Source: Schistosoma mansoni
Taxonomy: Eukaryota; Platyhelminthes; Trematoda; Strigeidida; Schistosomatidae
DNA length: 64,000 bases
Direction: 5' to 3'
Assembly: GCF_000237925.1 (NCBI RefSeq)
Contig: NC_031502.1
Span: 40,788,655-40,852,654, forward strand
A program made the position numbers and the translations under genes. Of this stretch, positions 22,241-32,919 are shown piece by piece. Position 1 is the first letter of the stretch; every line of letters begins with the position of its first letter. The notes under the pieces were generated by a model, which made no database searches, was not told where the DNA came from, and worked only from the letters and a program-made list of their open reading frames with translations.

Positions 22241-25200
22241 CTTACTTACTTACTTACGCCTGTTACCCCTCGTCGAGGAGCATAGGCCGCTCACCAGCAT
22301 TCTCCATCCAACTCTGTCCTGAGCCTTCCTTTCCAGTTCTTTCCAGTTAACATTCATCCTTTTCATATCTGCTTCTATTTCCCGGCGTAGTGTGTTCTTT
22401 GGCCTTCCTCTTTTCCGCTTCCCTTCCGGATTCCAAGTTAGGGATTGAGTCGTGATGCAGTTTGGTGATTTCCTTAATGTATGTCCGATCCACTTCCAAC
22501 GTCTTTTCCTAATTTCCTCTTCAGTTGGAAGCTGGTTTGTCCTCTCCCATAAAACGCTGTTGCTGATAGTATCCGGCCAATGGATGTTGAGTATTTTGCG
22601 TAGACAACTGTTTATAAATACTTTTACCTTCCTGATGATGGTCGTAGTAGTTCTCCACGTTTCAGCTCCATACAGTAGGACTGTCTTGACGTTCGTATTA
22701 AAGATTCTGACCTTGAAATTGGTTGAGAGTTGTTTTGAGTTCCATATGTTCTTCAATTGTAAAAATGCTGCCCTTGCTTTGCCAATCCTCGCCTCTACAT
22801 CTGCATCCGATCCTCCTTGTTTATCAACGATGCTCCCCAGGTACTTGAATGTTTCCACCTCTCCCAGAGTTTCGCCATCAAGTGTGATTGGGTTGGTGTT
22901 CTCCGTGTTGCATTTGAGAATCTTTCTTTTTCCTTTGTGAATGTGGAGGCCTATCGATGCAGAGGCTGCTGCTACATTTGCTGTCTTCATCTGCATTTGT
23001 TCGTGTGTATGAGAGAGGAGGGCTAGGTCATCTGCGAAGTCCAAATCATCTAATTGATTCTAAGCTGTCCATTGTATTACGTATTTCCCTTCAGATGTCG
23101 AATTCTTCATAATCCAGTCAATCACTAGAAGGAAGAGGAATGGGGAGAGTAGACAGCCTTGTCTGACTCCGGTCCTTACTGGAAATGCATCTGTCAGCTG
23201 TCCTCCATTCATGACTTTGCACTGTAGTCCATCGTATGAGTTTTGGATAATGTTGACAATCTTTTCAGGAACTCCGTAGTGTCGAAGAAGTTTCCATAAT
23301 GTTCTCCTGTCCACACTGTCAAACGCCTTCTCATAGTCAATGAAGTTGACGTATAGTGATGAGTTCCACTCAACTGATTGTTCAACGGTGATCCGTAGTG
23401 TCGCAATCTCGTCTGTGCACGACCTATCCTTACGGAATCCAGCCTGATGATCCCTAAGTTCGGCGTCTACTGCGTCTTTCATCCGATTCAGCAGCACTCT
23501 GTTGAAAAATTTTCCCGGTACTGATAACAAACTGATGCCTCTGTAGTTTTCACATTTGCTCAGATCTCCTTTCTTTGGTATCTTGATGAGATATCCTTCT
23601 TTCCAGTCCGTTGGCACTTGTTCCTCTTCCCAAATCTTCTTGAATAGAAGGTGAAGCATGTTTGTAGTTATTTCAATGTCTGACTTCAGTGCTTCTGCTG
23701 GTATATTGTCAGGTCCTGCCGCCTTCCCACATTTGATTTGTCTGATGGCCATCTTGACTTCTTCGATCGTTGGTGGAGTGACATCTATAGGAAGGTCAGT
23801 GTGTGCTGCTTCGATGTTCGGTGGGTTTAATGGGGCTGGTCTATTCAGCAGTTCCTCGAAGTATTCTGCCCATCTTTTCCTCTGTTCTTGAATCTCGGTG
23901 ATTGTCTTTCCTTCTTTGTCCTTGACTGGTCTCTCTGGTTTGCTATATCTTCCTGCCAAGTTCTTCGTTGTATCATATAGTTGTCTCATATTCCCTTCTC
24001 TTGCAGCTTTTTCCGCCGTCGTTGCTAGTTCTCCCATGTATTTCTGCTTGTCGGCTTTAATGCTTTTCTTCACTTCCCTGTTTGCTTCTGCGTAGTCTGT
24101 TTGTGCTTTGACTTTCTCTGCTCGTGTTCGGCTGTTGTTAATTGCTAGTTTCTTGTTCTTCCTTTCTTGAATTTTGTCCAGGGTTCCCATAGAGATCCAT
24201 TCCTTGTGATGATTCTTCTTAGGACCAAGAACCTCCTGGCACGTTGAAGTTAGTGCTTCTTTTATCCCTTTCCAGTTGTCCTCCAAAGTAGTTTCTTGTT
24301 CTTTCAGTAGATCTAGTAGAGCCTGGAACCTGTTGTTGAGAGTTATCTTGAATTCATGGAGCTTGTCAGTATCTCGAAGGAAGGCTGTATTGAACCTTTG
24401 TAGTGCTGTTTGTCCAGTTGTCCAGTGTTTCTTTAGCTTCAGTCTCATCTCGGCCACAACCAGGTGGTGATCTGAAGCTATGTCAGCTCCTCTCCGGGTT
24501 CTCACATCTTCCATTGATCTTCGGAATTTTTTGTTGATACAGATGTGATCTATCTGGTACTCTGTGGTTTGGTCCGGTGAGATCCATGTAGCTTTGTGTA
24601 TGCGTTTGTGTGGGAATATTGTGCCGCCTATAACCAGTTTGTTGAATGCACATAGGTTTGCAAGTCTCTCCCCATTTTCATTTCTCTCTCCTAACCCATG
24701 TCGTCCAATTACATCTTCATATCCTGTGTTGTCCACTCCAACTTTAGCATTTAGATCTCCCATCAGGATGGTGAGGTCCCATCGTGAGCACTTCGCTATA
24801 ATTGATTGCAGCCTTTCATAGAACTGATCTTTATCATCGTCGTTGCTATCATTGGTGGGTGCATAACATTGGATAACGTTCATTGTGATCCCTTCCTTCT
24901 TTGTTCTGAATGATGCTTTGATTATCCTGGGTCCATGAGATTCCCATCCCACAAGTGCATTTCGTGCTTCTTTGGACAGCATTAGAGCAACTCCCTGAGT
25001 GTGTGGAGCATTTTCCCCTTCGTGACCGGAGTACAGCAGCATCTCTCCTGTACCTAGCCTTTGTTATCCAGTTTGTGTCCAATGGGTTTCGCTGATTCCG
25101 AGCACTGCCAAGTTGTATCTCCTCATTTCCATTGCTATTTGGCTGGTCTTTCCTGTCTCCCACATTGTCCGGACGTTCCATGTACCTATAAAGAGTGTTG

Positions 25201-25446
25201 CTCTGGTTGTTAGAAGGTGCATCGGTCTCGTGACTTCCGAAGAATTTCGGCTTTCATCATGAGACGTCATAATTATTCCTTGAACTCGGAGGGCAGAGTT
25301 TAAATGGTTTGAATTATTTTTTCTGGTTAGCGTTTTTTAGCGAGTTAGCTTTTCTACGGGATGGGGTCGCTAACCCCATGCCCAACCCTCCTCCTTTACC
25401 CGTGCTTGGGACCGGCAGTAACTCTAGAAGAGCTACAGGCGGAGTT
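22241..25446 (-). mobile_element. Structurally complete 3.2-kb RTE-type non-LTR retrotransposon
   Basis: A perfect 13-bp target duplication, GTGACCTGCTATA, lies at 22228-22240 and 25447-25459. The element starts (minus strand) with AACTCCGCCTGTAG and a ~180-bp 5' UTR, then one long EN-RT frame (pseudogene entry), and ends in tandem TAAG units instead of poly(A). Tandem 3' repeats and variable-length TSDs are hallmarks of the RTE clade. The length fits the schistosome SR3/Perere-3 group as I remember it; that subfamily name is not verified. Related fragments lie at 7539, 27213, 27508 and 46780. Confidence 0.9.
22250..25270 (-). pseudogene. RTE endonuclease-reverse transcriptase, two in-frame stops
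   Basis: One frame runs from ATG at 25270 to a TAA at 22250, about 1,006 codons. It is interrupted only by TAA at 25064-25066 (after THWTQTG; probably CAA originally) and TAG at 23060-23062 (after IQWTA; probably TGG). An APE-type endonuclease comes first (GTWNVRTMWE near residue 30; LMGDLNAKVG; DHHLVV), then RT motifs ([60 protein letters not shown]), then the C-terminal domain typical of these elements ([20 protein letters not shown]). The FADD catalytic box is intact. The terminal stop codon is supplied by the TAAG tail repeat. Non-functional as it stands unless the stops are suppressed. Confidence 0.92.
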
Positions 25447-25459
25447 GTGACCTGCTATA

Positions 25460-25754
25460 GGATTGGTAAATTTGTATTAAATAATCGTTGAGTAGTAACC
25501 GATGTTAGTGAAGCTATATAGTACACCAAACAATTTGCGATTGTTATTGTTTTTATTGTTTAAACAATTACAGACGACTGTCAGCTATTGATAACCTTTC
25601 TCTTGTTCCGACAACCATATTTTGAGTGTATAAGATTAATCAAAAGAAACAATGATAATTAGCAAATTGGTTATTTCTTGTTGTTGATTGATCACCTAAT
25701 ATTCTTTGATTGTTCCGTTGTACTATTTGAACTTGGATTAATGTTAATTTGGTT
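25460..25754. other. AT-rich non-coding stretch
   Basis: Nothing recognised between the RTE and the Penelope-type ribozyme motif. Confidence 0.4.
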
Positions 25755-25812
25755 ATTTATTCTCTGAAGAAGTGGCTTACACTGAGTCACGAAACGTCAG
25801 AAAATCTAATTT
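25755..25812 (+). ncRNA. Hammerhead ribozyme motif, Penelope-like type
   Basis: CTGAAGA at 25764-25770 fits CUGANGA. A 5-bp stem II follows (GTGGC with GTCAC, one G-U pair; loop of nine). GAAA is at 25791-25794, then a minimal ACGT stem III, and GTC ending at 25798 as the cleavage site. Stem I pairs TTCT with AGAA directly at the core. The GAAACGTC layout with almost no stem III is the form described for hammerheads of Penelope-like elements. No Penelope reverse transcriptase is visible nearby, so this would be a solo fragment. Confidence 0.6.
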
Positions 25813-27180
25813 TTCTACTCATTGGGATATTACAAATATATAATTTATTTAAAAATAGTTTCAGGTTTGAATGATCCATCTATACTATAATTTGGTTAGT
25901 ATCTAGTTTGACAGAAAATCTTCCATGTGAATGAGCTATTTTAGAAGTTTAGGCTCACTTTTGAAGCTACCTGAGATACAAACCATTCATCGACTACGTT
26001 AGCTTTGGGCTAATATCTAAAACATAAATCAAGTATTAGATATTAAACTATGAGTAGTTTTCACTGTTCACTGGGGTGTAGTTTTAAACTACTACAGCTT
26101 AATCACTCATTTAAGTGGATAAAAATTTTATTCGGCAGTCTAAAACAATCGATGAAAGCCTTGAACCGGATCTATGAATTGTTATACGAAACTTTAGTCT
26201 ATTCTCAAACTACGATGATTCCTTGGAAATCTGAATCAAAATTATTTTACTTTGAAGTCGCTGACGCTGCCATTTAATGATTTGTTCCTTCAGTTCTTCT
26301 TGCATCAGTAACTATTCTAATAATTCAGTTCATACATATATAAATGAGGCGGCCCGCTTGAATATCTGGACCACCTGTTCTCGCCATCTGGATATTTCAA
26401 CAAGTTATCTATTTCCTTGTTTGTTTGAACAAATCACTATGCCTATTAGCCACATAACCTATTTAGTTACACGAGAGCCCATGGTTACTGGTTACTGGCA
26501 ACATACATTGAAATGATAATACAATAATCAAATGTCCATTCCTGAACTGTTAACATCTAACTGGCGACCAGTCAATATTTATCACAAGGGTCGATCATGA
26601 ACTAAGAAAAGGAAACTTGTTGGAATATTTTGTTCTGAGAATTTTATATTGTACCAAGAATATAATACTGAATAAAGCCACTAATAATAATATATTAGAT
26701 AGTAATGGTGAGTTTTATATTAGGTGAGAGAATTAAAAACGCCACTTCCATTTTTCATTTGATTGTATATTGTCATGAATCTTGTAGATCAAAGAAGTCA
26801 AATTCAGACTTTATCCTCAGAAAAAAATGTACTCCAAATTTATAATAAAGAGCATATTGTTTCAAAGTTTTACACAGAAGCCTAATTCAACAAGTATATT
26901 TATATAATGATTTCATTTATACATAGCCTTTTCCTAGTTTGTTTCTAATTAGTAGCATAACATGATTTCTCTTGTTTTCAGGAGTTTTTTTTCTAACATT
27001 TATAATACACTACAGATGTTTGATGACATCAAATTCAACGATACTTTCTAACTAGTAGTTTTCATTAAGAATAATACTCATTTTCATTATTAATAGTCAG
27101 TGGTCATCTTGGAAGAAATCTAATGTGGATTTGACAGAAACGTTATTCCAATAATTTACAATGAAATTTTAAGAAATTGC
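25813..27180. other. Non-coding stretch
   Basis: Open frames at 26050-26277 and 26277-26516 have no domain, no supporting context and no codon pattern that convinces me. No other feature seen. Confidence 0.4.
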
Positions 27181-27302
27181 TTTAAATTGACACTTCATTG
27201 CTAATGCAGCATTTTACTTACTTACTTACGCCTCTTACTCCCAATAGAGCATAGGCCGTAAGTAAGTAAAATGCTGCATTAGCGATGAAGTGTTAATTTA
27301 AA
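27181..27302. repeat. Large hairpin around an RTE 3' end
   Basis: The left arm at 27181-27230 and right arm at 27257-27302 are inverted copies that differ at two bases and one 4-bp unit. Their shared blocks are TTTAAATTGACACTTCATTG, CTAATGCAGCATTTTACTTA and CTTACG. The loop (CCTCTTACTCCCAATAGAGCATAGGC) with the adjacent CTTACTTACG is the antisense 3' terminus of the 3.2-kb RTE family. A minimal RTE insertion has thus been flanked by an inverted copy of its left flank. Confidence 0.8.
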
Positions 27303-27507
27303 ACAATTTAAAATGCTGCAAAAGCGCAAATGCAGCACTTTACTTCACTTAAATTTAGAATATTTCAAATATATTTCAAATAACTTAGTCTAGATCTTTG
27401 AAATTAATGTTCTAATTGTTTGTAAATTATTATCATCATTAATTAGTTTTCTTTCATCATTTAAAATACTCCCGATAGTGTAGATAATTTGAAGCATGTT
27501 TCTCGAA

Positions 27508-28352
27508 TAACTTACTTACGCTTGTTACTCCCAATGGAGCATAGGCCACCGACCAGTATTCTCCAACCCACTCTGTCCTGGGCTTTCTTTTCTAGTTCTA
27601 TCCATTTTTTGTCCATTCTTCTCATGTCTGTCTCTATTTCTCGGCGTAATGTGTTCTTTGGTCTTCCTCTTCTCCTTTGACCTTCAGGATTCCATGTGAA
27701 GGCTTGTCTTGTGACGCAGTTGGGTGATTTCCTCAATGTGTGTCCTATCCACTTCCAGTGCTTCTTCCTGATTTCTTCCTCCACTGGAATCTGGTTTGTT
27801 GTCTCCCACAGTAGCTTGTTACTGATAGTGTCTGTCCAACGGATCCGAAGTATCTTATGTATACAACTGTTAATAAACACATGTATCTTCTGGATGGCGG
27901 CTTTCGTTGTTCTCCACGTCTCCGCCCCATACAGTAGAACTGTCTTGACATTTCTACTGAAAATTCTAACCTTGGTGTTGGTTGACAATTGTTTTGAGTT
28001 CCAGATGTTTTTCAATTGTAAATATGCTGCTCTTGCTTTCCCGACACTCGTCTTCACATCTGCATCAGATCCACCGTGTTCATCAATGATGCTGCCCAGA
28101 TATGTAAAGGTTTTCACATCCTTCATAGCTTCTCCGTCAAGTGTAATTCGATTGGTGCATGCTGTATTGTATCGGAGAATCTTGCTTTTCCCTTTGTTTA
28201 TATTAAGACCTACTGCTGCTGAGACTGCTGCTAAACTGGTCGTTTTCTCCTGCATTTGTTGTTGAGTGTGTAATAGAAGAGCCAGATCATCTGCGAAGTC
28301 TAAATCGTCAAGCTGCATCCTACCTGTTCACTGTATCCCGTGCTTCCGTTCG
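27508..28352 (-). mobile_element. 5'-truncated RTE copy (same family as 22241-25446)
   Basis: The right end starts within the segment encoding the GKxxIQWT region just before the FADD box. The left end is the family 3' terminus with two tail units (CTTACTTACG on the plus strand). About 845 bp. No clear target duplication found. Confidence 0.8.
27512..28318 (-). pseudogene. RTE RT C-terminal fragment (open)
   Basis: A 268-codon open frame covers the end of the RT and the C-terminal domain: [12 protein letters not shown] at its start, [23 protein letters not shown] and [14 protein letters not shown]. It lacks endonuclease and most of the palm, so it cannot be autonomous. The start ATG is the internal methionine before [10 protein letters not shown] and is not a natural start. 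It is about 70-75% similar by eye to the same part of the 22241-25446 element, so these are distinct subfamily members. Confidence 0.85.
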
Positions 28353-28849
28353 TTAGCTTTCACTAAATTTCGTGGCGTGATATTAACAGAATATGAAACA
28401 TTGTATTTACGACATCAAGTAAAAATTCTAGAATCGAATGGTTTTTGTTTTCTACTTTCATCATAACTAATTGAATATGATATAAGACCAAGTTAGAAAT
28501 ACAATACCTACATCTTAATGACTGATGTTATTCCCAAAATAACATGTTTGATGGGACTTTTTAACAATACTTACTTCAATCTTCCAAGTTCAGAGTTGTA
28601 AACTACTATCTAACAAATTGAACAAATTGACTGGGATTCAAGTAACTATGTCTTATTTCTATTGAAACTTATTCAGTCTATTCATTAGTTTCTTCAGCAA
28701 AGATTTAAAGTAAAGCATATAACATGTTACCTCAATAATTATGTTATCCAGAACAAGTGAAATATGTGAAAATTCGTTCCGGTGCTTGTGACTGACCATA
28801 TTTAGTTATATTACATTCGATACATGATAATAAAATCCTAAACAACTAG

Positions 28850-29075
28850 TTTCGTGCCAGAGCATTTAACCGATAGACCACTGAGCCGGCATCCAACGGT
28901 GTTAATGTCTAACTTCAATCAATCCACGAAATTTGAACAACCGTTCACCAATTGTCTTCAGTGAGTTGTTATCTCACAACAGACATCCAGTGCTTCCAGA
29001 TTTTCGATGGTGGTTTAGCTTCAATCAACTCATGATTTCAACTATGAAAAATACTGAAATCTCCACAAAAAACCC
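28850..29075 (+). repeat. Family B copy, antisense 5' part joined to sense 3' part
   Basis: The antisense part contains TTTCGTGCCAGAGCATTTAACC, GACCACTGAGCCGGCATCC and the leader to TTGTCTTCAG. After a short unrelated insert it continues in sense with GACATCCAGTGCTTCCAG through ATGATTTCAACTAT. The ribozyme core is absent. The antisense part ends at the same leader position (CTTCAG) as the copy at 17950-18345. Confidence 0.65.
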
Positions 29076-30639
29076 TCCTAAACAACTACCTAACTTAGTT
29101 AAGTAAGTATTAAGTAACTTCACTAAACTTTCGATTAACATAAGAGATTAAAGTATAGTTTAATATCTTATCTATTAAATAAATAATTCATATATGAATA
29201 AAGCCCAAATTAATTTAATATTGGAATGTTTATTGTATTGACAAGAAACAAAGTTTATGAATTGCAGCATTTAATGTCTCTTTAAATTACAAGTTAAACT
29301 GGTATACTATTAATGTTTCTGAAAAAAGAGAATATTATTCCGGAAAGGAATGAACATTGTCATGTATACAATTATAAATGACCATAAATTTATTAACATG
29401 GATATTTTATTTATTTATTTTATTATATATATAAATATATTGTTGTGTATGACTAGATTAGCAATTACCTACCGACTGTATGTCTATGGCTTATAAATAA
29501 TTCAATTATTCAGTTACTGACTGACTATATACCTAACTAAATGGCTAACTGATTAAAACAGGAATAACGTGATTTTGATTAATGATTAACTTTTTTATAT
29601 TTATATAAACATTTTTCACTTTTTATTAAATAAATAGATAGATAGATAGATAAATGTATATTTATACATTTATTGTTTGATTCTAAAACTCTCGCTTCCT
29701 TTTTCTCTTTCCCGCCATCTCTTAATTTTAAACAATGAATGGTAAATAATTAATGAGGCATTGAAATAATTAGTTGTTTAAATAGATCAAGTAGATGGTT
29801 TATTATTAACTAGTCTCATTTTTATGTAAAACGTTCTTGTTTCTGATCTTCTACATTTTTTCTTCTGGATAAAAAAATGACAAAAAATAGTATAGTTGAC
29901 TTTTTAAAATAAGTATTTACACCCAATTAGATATACGATTGGACTATGTAAAAGCATATATAAGCATTACATTGTTTCTGTTCAGATCCTTGTTTTAAAA
30001 AAACGATGGAAGCAGTATCTATCACTAAGTAACTTTACAATTCAAATCATAATAGTGTATTGAGCAATTAATTATTGACTAATTAGTTATCACCGCCGAT
30101 AGTTAAGCTGTACTCTGCATATATATCTATAATATCCGGTAACTGCTGTCTATTTATCATGTTCATTTTTCAAAACTAAGTAAATCTGTTGAGATTTAAC
30201 TCGTTTTTGTGTATAAAACAATAAATAAAATAGATGAGCTAAATCTATGCTGGACAAATAGGAATTTAATCAGTATACAGATATTATCTCATTTATATAA
30301 TGAAGATTTTTATAGAGAATAGTATATCTCTATCTTTATTTGATTTCATTGTTCATTAGTACAATTCAGAATGATGTTAATCAGACTAATCAGTTTTATA
30401 CTATCATTATATTGTTTGTTTTATGTTATCTATAATTTATATTACAGTATAATGAAATAGGATGATTAAATACATTTTATACCATAAAGTCTTAGAAGTA
30501 GAATGTTCTTATTACGTAACAGTTTTTATTTAACTTCAGGATAATTTGTTATCACGCTGTATGCAAGATTTAGATGCAGATTCCTATCGCTGATCAAAAT
30601 CTATAAATAATAAATTTAATGTTAGCTTTAAGTTAATTT
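29076..30639. other. AT-rich stretch with GATA microsatellite
   Basis: A short (ATAG)n tract lies near 29637-29655. Nothing else recognised. Confidence 0.45.
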
Positions 30640-30753
30640 ATAAGATCGTGGTTGGAGGTGGTCAATAGGAAACCCTGGACCTCGGTTTTCGTGAGACTTG
30701 GTATTCCTCAGTAAGGTGTACTTGTAATCTTGAGGGAACTGATGCTCCCTGAC

Positions 30754-30807
30754 GGATTCGATCCCGTGTCACTCAGCTTCATAGTCAGAGACGTCACCAC
30801 TGAGCTA
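30754..30807 (-). promoter_or_regulatory. tRNA-like RNA polymerase III promoter of family C
   Basis: Minus strand: A box TAGCTCAGTGGT (30807-30796) and B box GGATCGAATCC (30764-30754) at tRNA-like spacing. There is no convincing acceptor stem or anticodon arm, so it is a promoter relic and not a tRNA gene. Confidence 0.6.
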
Positions 30808-31000
30808 TTCGACAAGCCCCCTGTAGGACTGAGATGTAATCACAATTGATTGATCACTGGGTGGTGATCAATGTCATGCGTGTCAAGTCCTTCTTAGTGC
30901 TGATCGAATGCTATCGATCAGGTTGCAATGTGGCCACTAGTCTAGGAGGCTCGACACTGCGTGGATTATGTTGAGATAAGATCGTGGTTGGAGGTGGTCA

Positions 31001-31060
31001 ACAGGAAATCTTGGACCCGGGTTTCGTGCTACTTGGCACTCGTCAGCAAGGTGTACCTGT
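31001..31060 (-). ncRNA. Type I hammerhead ribozyme, family C (complete core)
   Basis: Minus strand: outer stem I ACAGG (31060-31056) pairs with CCTGT (31005-31001), and inner stem I CTTG (31050-31047) with CAAG (31013-31010), around an internal loop. The core has CTGACGA (31046-31040), stem II GTGC/GCAC, GAAA (31025-31022), stem III ACC/GGT with a 2-nt loop, and cleavage GTC ending at 31014. Every required residue is present. The second copy, 336 bp away (cleavage position 30678), has CTGAGGA but a collapsed stem II. Activity not shown. Confidence 0.78.
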
Positions 31061-31178
31061 AGTCTTGAGGAAACTAGATTCAGTTGAGAGAAGTTTTAGA
31101 TAATAAATGTAGACTTGTTGTCATTTGTAATCATGATGTAATTTAGAATTAGAATTTATTGTTCTAGGAAATGAAGAG

Positions 31179-31580
31179 AGACTGATCAATTGAAGTCCTG
31201 AACATCAATGAGAAGATACAAGTAAACAACACCAAGTGAGTTTAAACTTCAATCCATTGCATAAGCAAATAGCTATCAGGACTCAGTAGCGAAGTGGATA
31301 ACGCGATGGCGTTTGAAGCGAACGGTACTGGATTCGAGTCCCAGAGTGAACATCAACTCTGAGATGCAGGTACATCCAGCTGATGAGTCCCGAATAAGAC
31401 AAAACGCGCGTCCTGGATTCCACTGCCAGCCACTATCCATATTTGTTTATAAAGCTTGTGACTTCAGGCAATATCGTGGCAGTCCGCACAGTATGCACAT
31501 ATGCCAACAAGAGACTGATCAATTGCAGTCCTAAATAACAATGGGAAGATTCAAGTAAACAACACCAAGTGAATATGAAG
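31179..31580 (+). repeat. Family A (Sm-alpha-like) partial tandem dimer
   Basis: AGACTGATCAATTG occurs at 31179 and 31512, a 333-bp period, close to the unit length known for the schistosome Sm-alpha satellite. The second unit is complete: tRNA-like head with A box TAGCGAAGTGG (31287-31297) and B box GGATTCGAGTCC (31330-31341), hammerhead (31366-31426), and 3' section ending GAAGATTCAAGTAAACAACA. 31212-31574 is repeated in inverted orientation at 34694-35056. Confidence 0.85.
31366..31426 (+). ncRNA. Family A hammerhead with inactivating G12 change
   Basis: Stem I is perfect: GCAG...TCCAG with CTGGA...CTGC. CTGATGA lies at 31380-31386 and stem III is ACG/CGT with a 2-nt loop, with cleavage after 31412. 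The GAAA box reads AAAA (31401-31404). The lost G is G12, the general base of the reaction, and stem II is also shortened (GTC/GAC with a C-A opposition next to it). Expected to be dead. The inverted copy at 34842-34902 has the identical lesion. Confidence 0.8.
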
Positions 31581-31584
31581 TGAA

Positions 31585-32919
31585 AGATGGTTTATACCTT
31601 ACTAAGACTTATGTCAAAACTCAAATTAACTGACATATAGTCTAATGGTTAGATTCTCAGAATTGACAGACAAAAACGCTCGTTTAGTACTTAAACAATT
31701 CTTAGGATGATGATGTGGATTCTATTATACTTTCAGGAAAGTATTAAAACATATGATGTTTGAACTTTTTTAAGTAGCTTGAAAGGTTTTCAAATGAAAT
31801 TATACCTTTTGGAAGAAATATACAAATTTAAGGTGTGGACTCGTGTGTATACGAGTTAAATTCATTTATTTATACCACTATAGAACTGAATGTTCTGTAG
31901 ACAGGCTTTGTAACTATCCCTGCATCATAGCCAATGTGGGTTCGTAGAATAAGGCTCAACTTTAAGTCATAAACCTGAATCTTGACCTTAGCTCTTATTT
32001 GCAATTCTTAAATCTAGTTCCAATTCATGACCTTAATCCATAACCCCAAACCCCTAACCTTAAACATCCAAGTGAGTTAAATACATAGTGTATTCCTTCC
32101 TGAAGTATCATGGATTATTTTGCTCACAAGGCAAATGCACACAGATCGAGAAGTTTGAAATCTGTAGTCCTCACAACAATTTTTTGACTAATTATTCATA
32201 CGTGTAGATACCTGAATTACTGTTTTTATTCTTGAGTTCTTGTTAATAAATCTAAATTTAGTGTATGTACAATCCAACTAGTTGCTTTGGTTCAGTTAGC
32301 TTAAAATACACTTATAGGACTTGTTAAGTTAATGAAAAGGTTCTGACCTTCAGCTGATGCGCCAAGTAGAATGCGAATTAGAACATTTGTCTCGTGGTTA
32401 CACGACTTATTTACTTTATGTATGATATGCAAAATCTAACATCGCTCACATATGCCCGCAAGTAATGCTGTACTATTCATCTGACTACTAGCACATAAAA
32501 TAAGTAGTTACATCTTAGAATAAATATCTACATCAAAGTTGGGCTTGAAAAGCCACAAAGCGAGTAAACACTGAATACTAAAGCCTTCCCGGGCTTAACA
32601 TTTAGATACAACATACTGATATGATAATATTGACTACTAAATCAATTCTGATGTTATTTATCTGAAGGCTCGTAATCAAAATAACTTGTAAGGAATTTCC
32701 GCTTTTATCCTTCGACTAAAATAAATACTTTCTCAATTTTGGTATTTTTATTAATTTATTTATTACTTCAATAATACAGTAGAATAGGTATTTTTCCTCT
32801 CTTTTATTGAATCATACACTCATTATTCATGATTTTTCATGTATTCAAATCAATATTGTTTTTGAAGCATAAAAGTAACACTTAAATTGCAGAGAAAGCT
32901 ACAATGTAGAAAGTGTAGC
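31585..32919. other. Non-coding stretch
   Basis: Nothing recognised. Confidence 0.4.

Larger units (their letters stand above)
30640..31085 (-). repeat. SINE-like family C, 336-bp tandem partial dimer
   Basis: A block beginning GATCGTGGTTGGAGGTGGTCAA occurs at about 30645 and 30981, exactly 336 bases apart, each followed by the same ribozyme-containing segment. On the minus strand the unit has a tRNA-like head (TAGCTCAGTGGT A box; GGATCGAATCC B box) upstream of a hammerhead. Units close to 335 bp with tRNA head and hammerhead are the design of Sm-alpha, but the sequence differs from family A throughout, so I treat it as a separate family. Confidence 0.75.

Noticed and set aside
22452-24821. 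Several plus-strand open frames of 60-160 codons
   Set aside because: They lie opposite the RTE EN-RT frame on the minus strand and have no domain of their own.
27696-28265. Plus-strand 189-codon open frame
   Set aside because: Antisense shadow of the truncated RTE reverse transcriptase.
30750-31345. tRNA genes
   Set aside because: A and B boxes are present, but there are no paired acceptor and anticodon arms; they are promoters of SINE-like repeats.
31313-31534. 73-codon frame identical to one at 34734-34955 on the other strand
   Set aside because: Identity reflects the inverted family A repeat; the frame covers the tRNA-like head and ribozyme and is not a protein gene.
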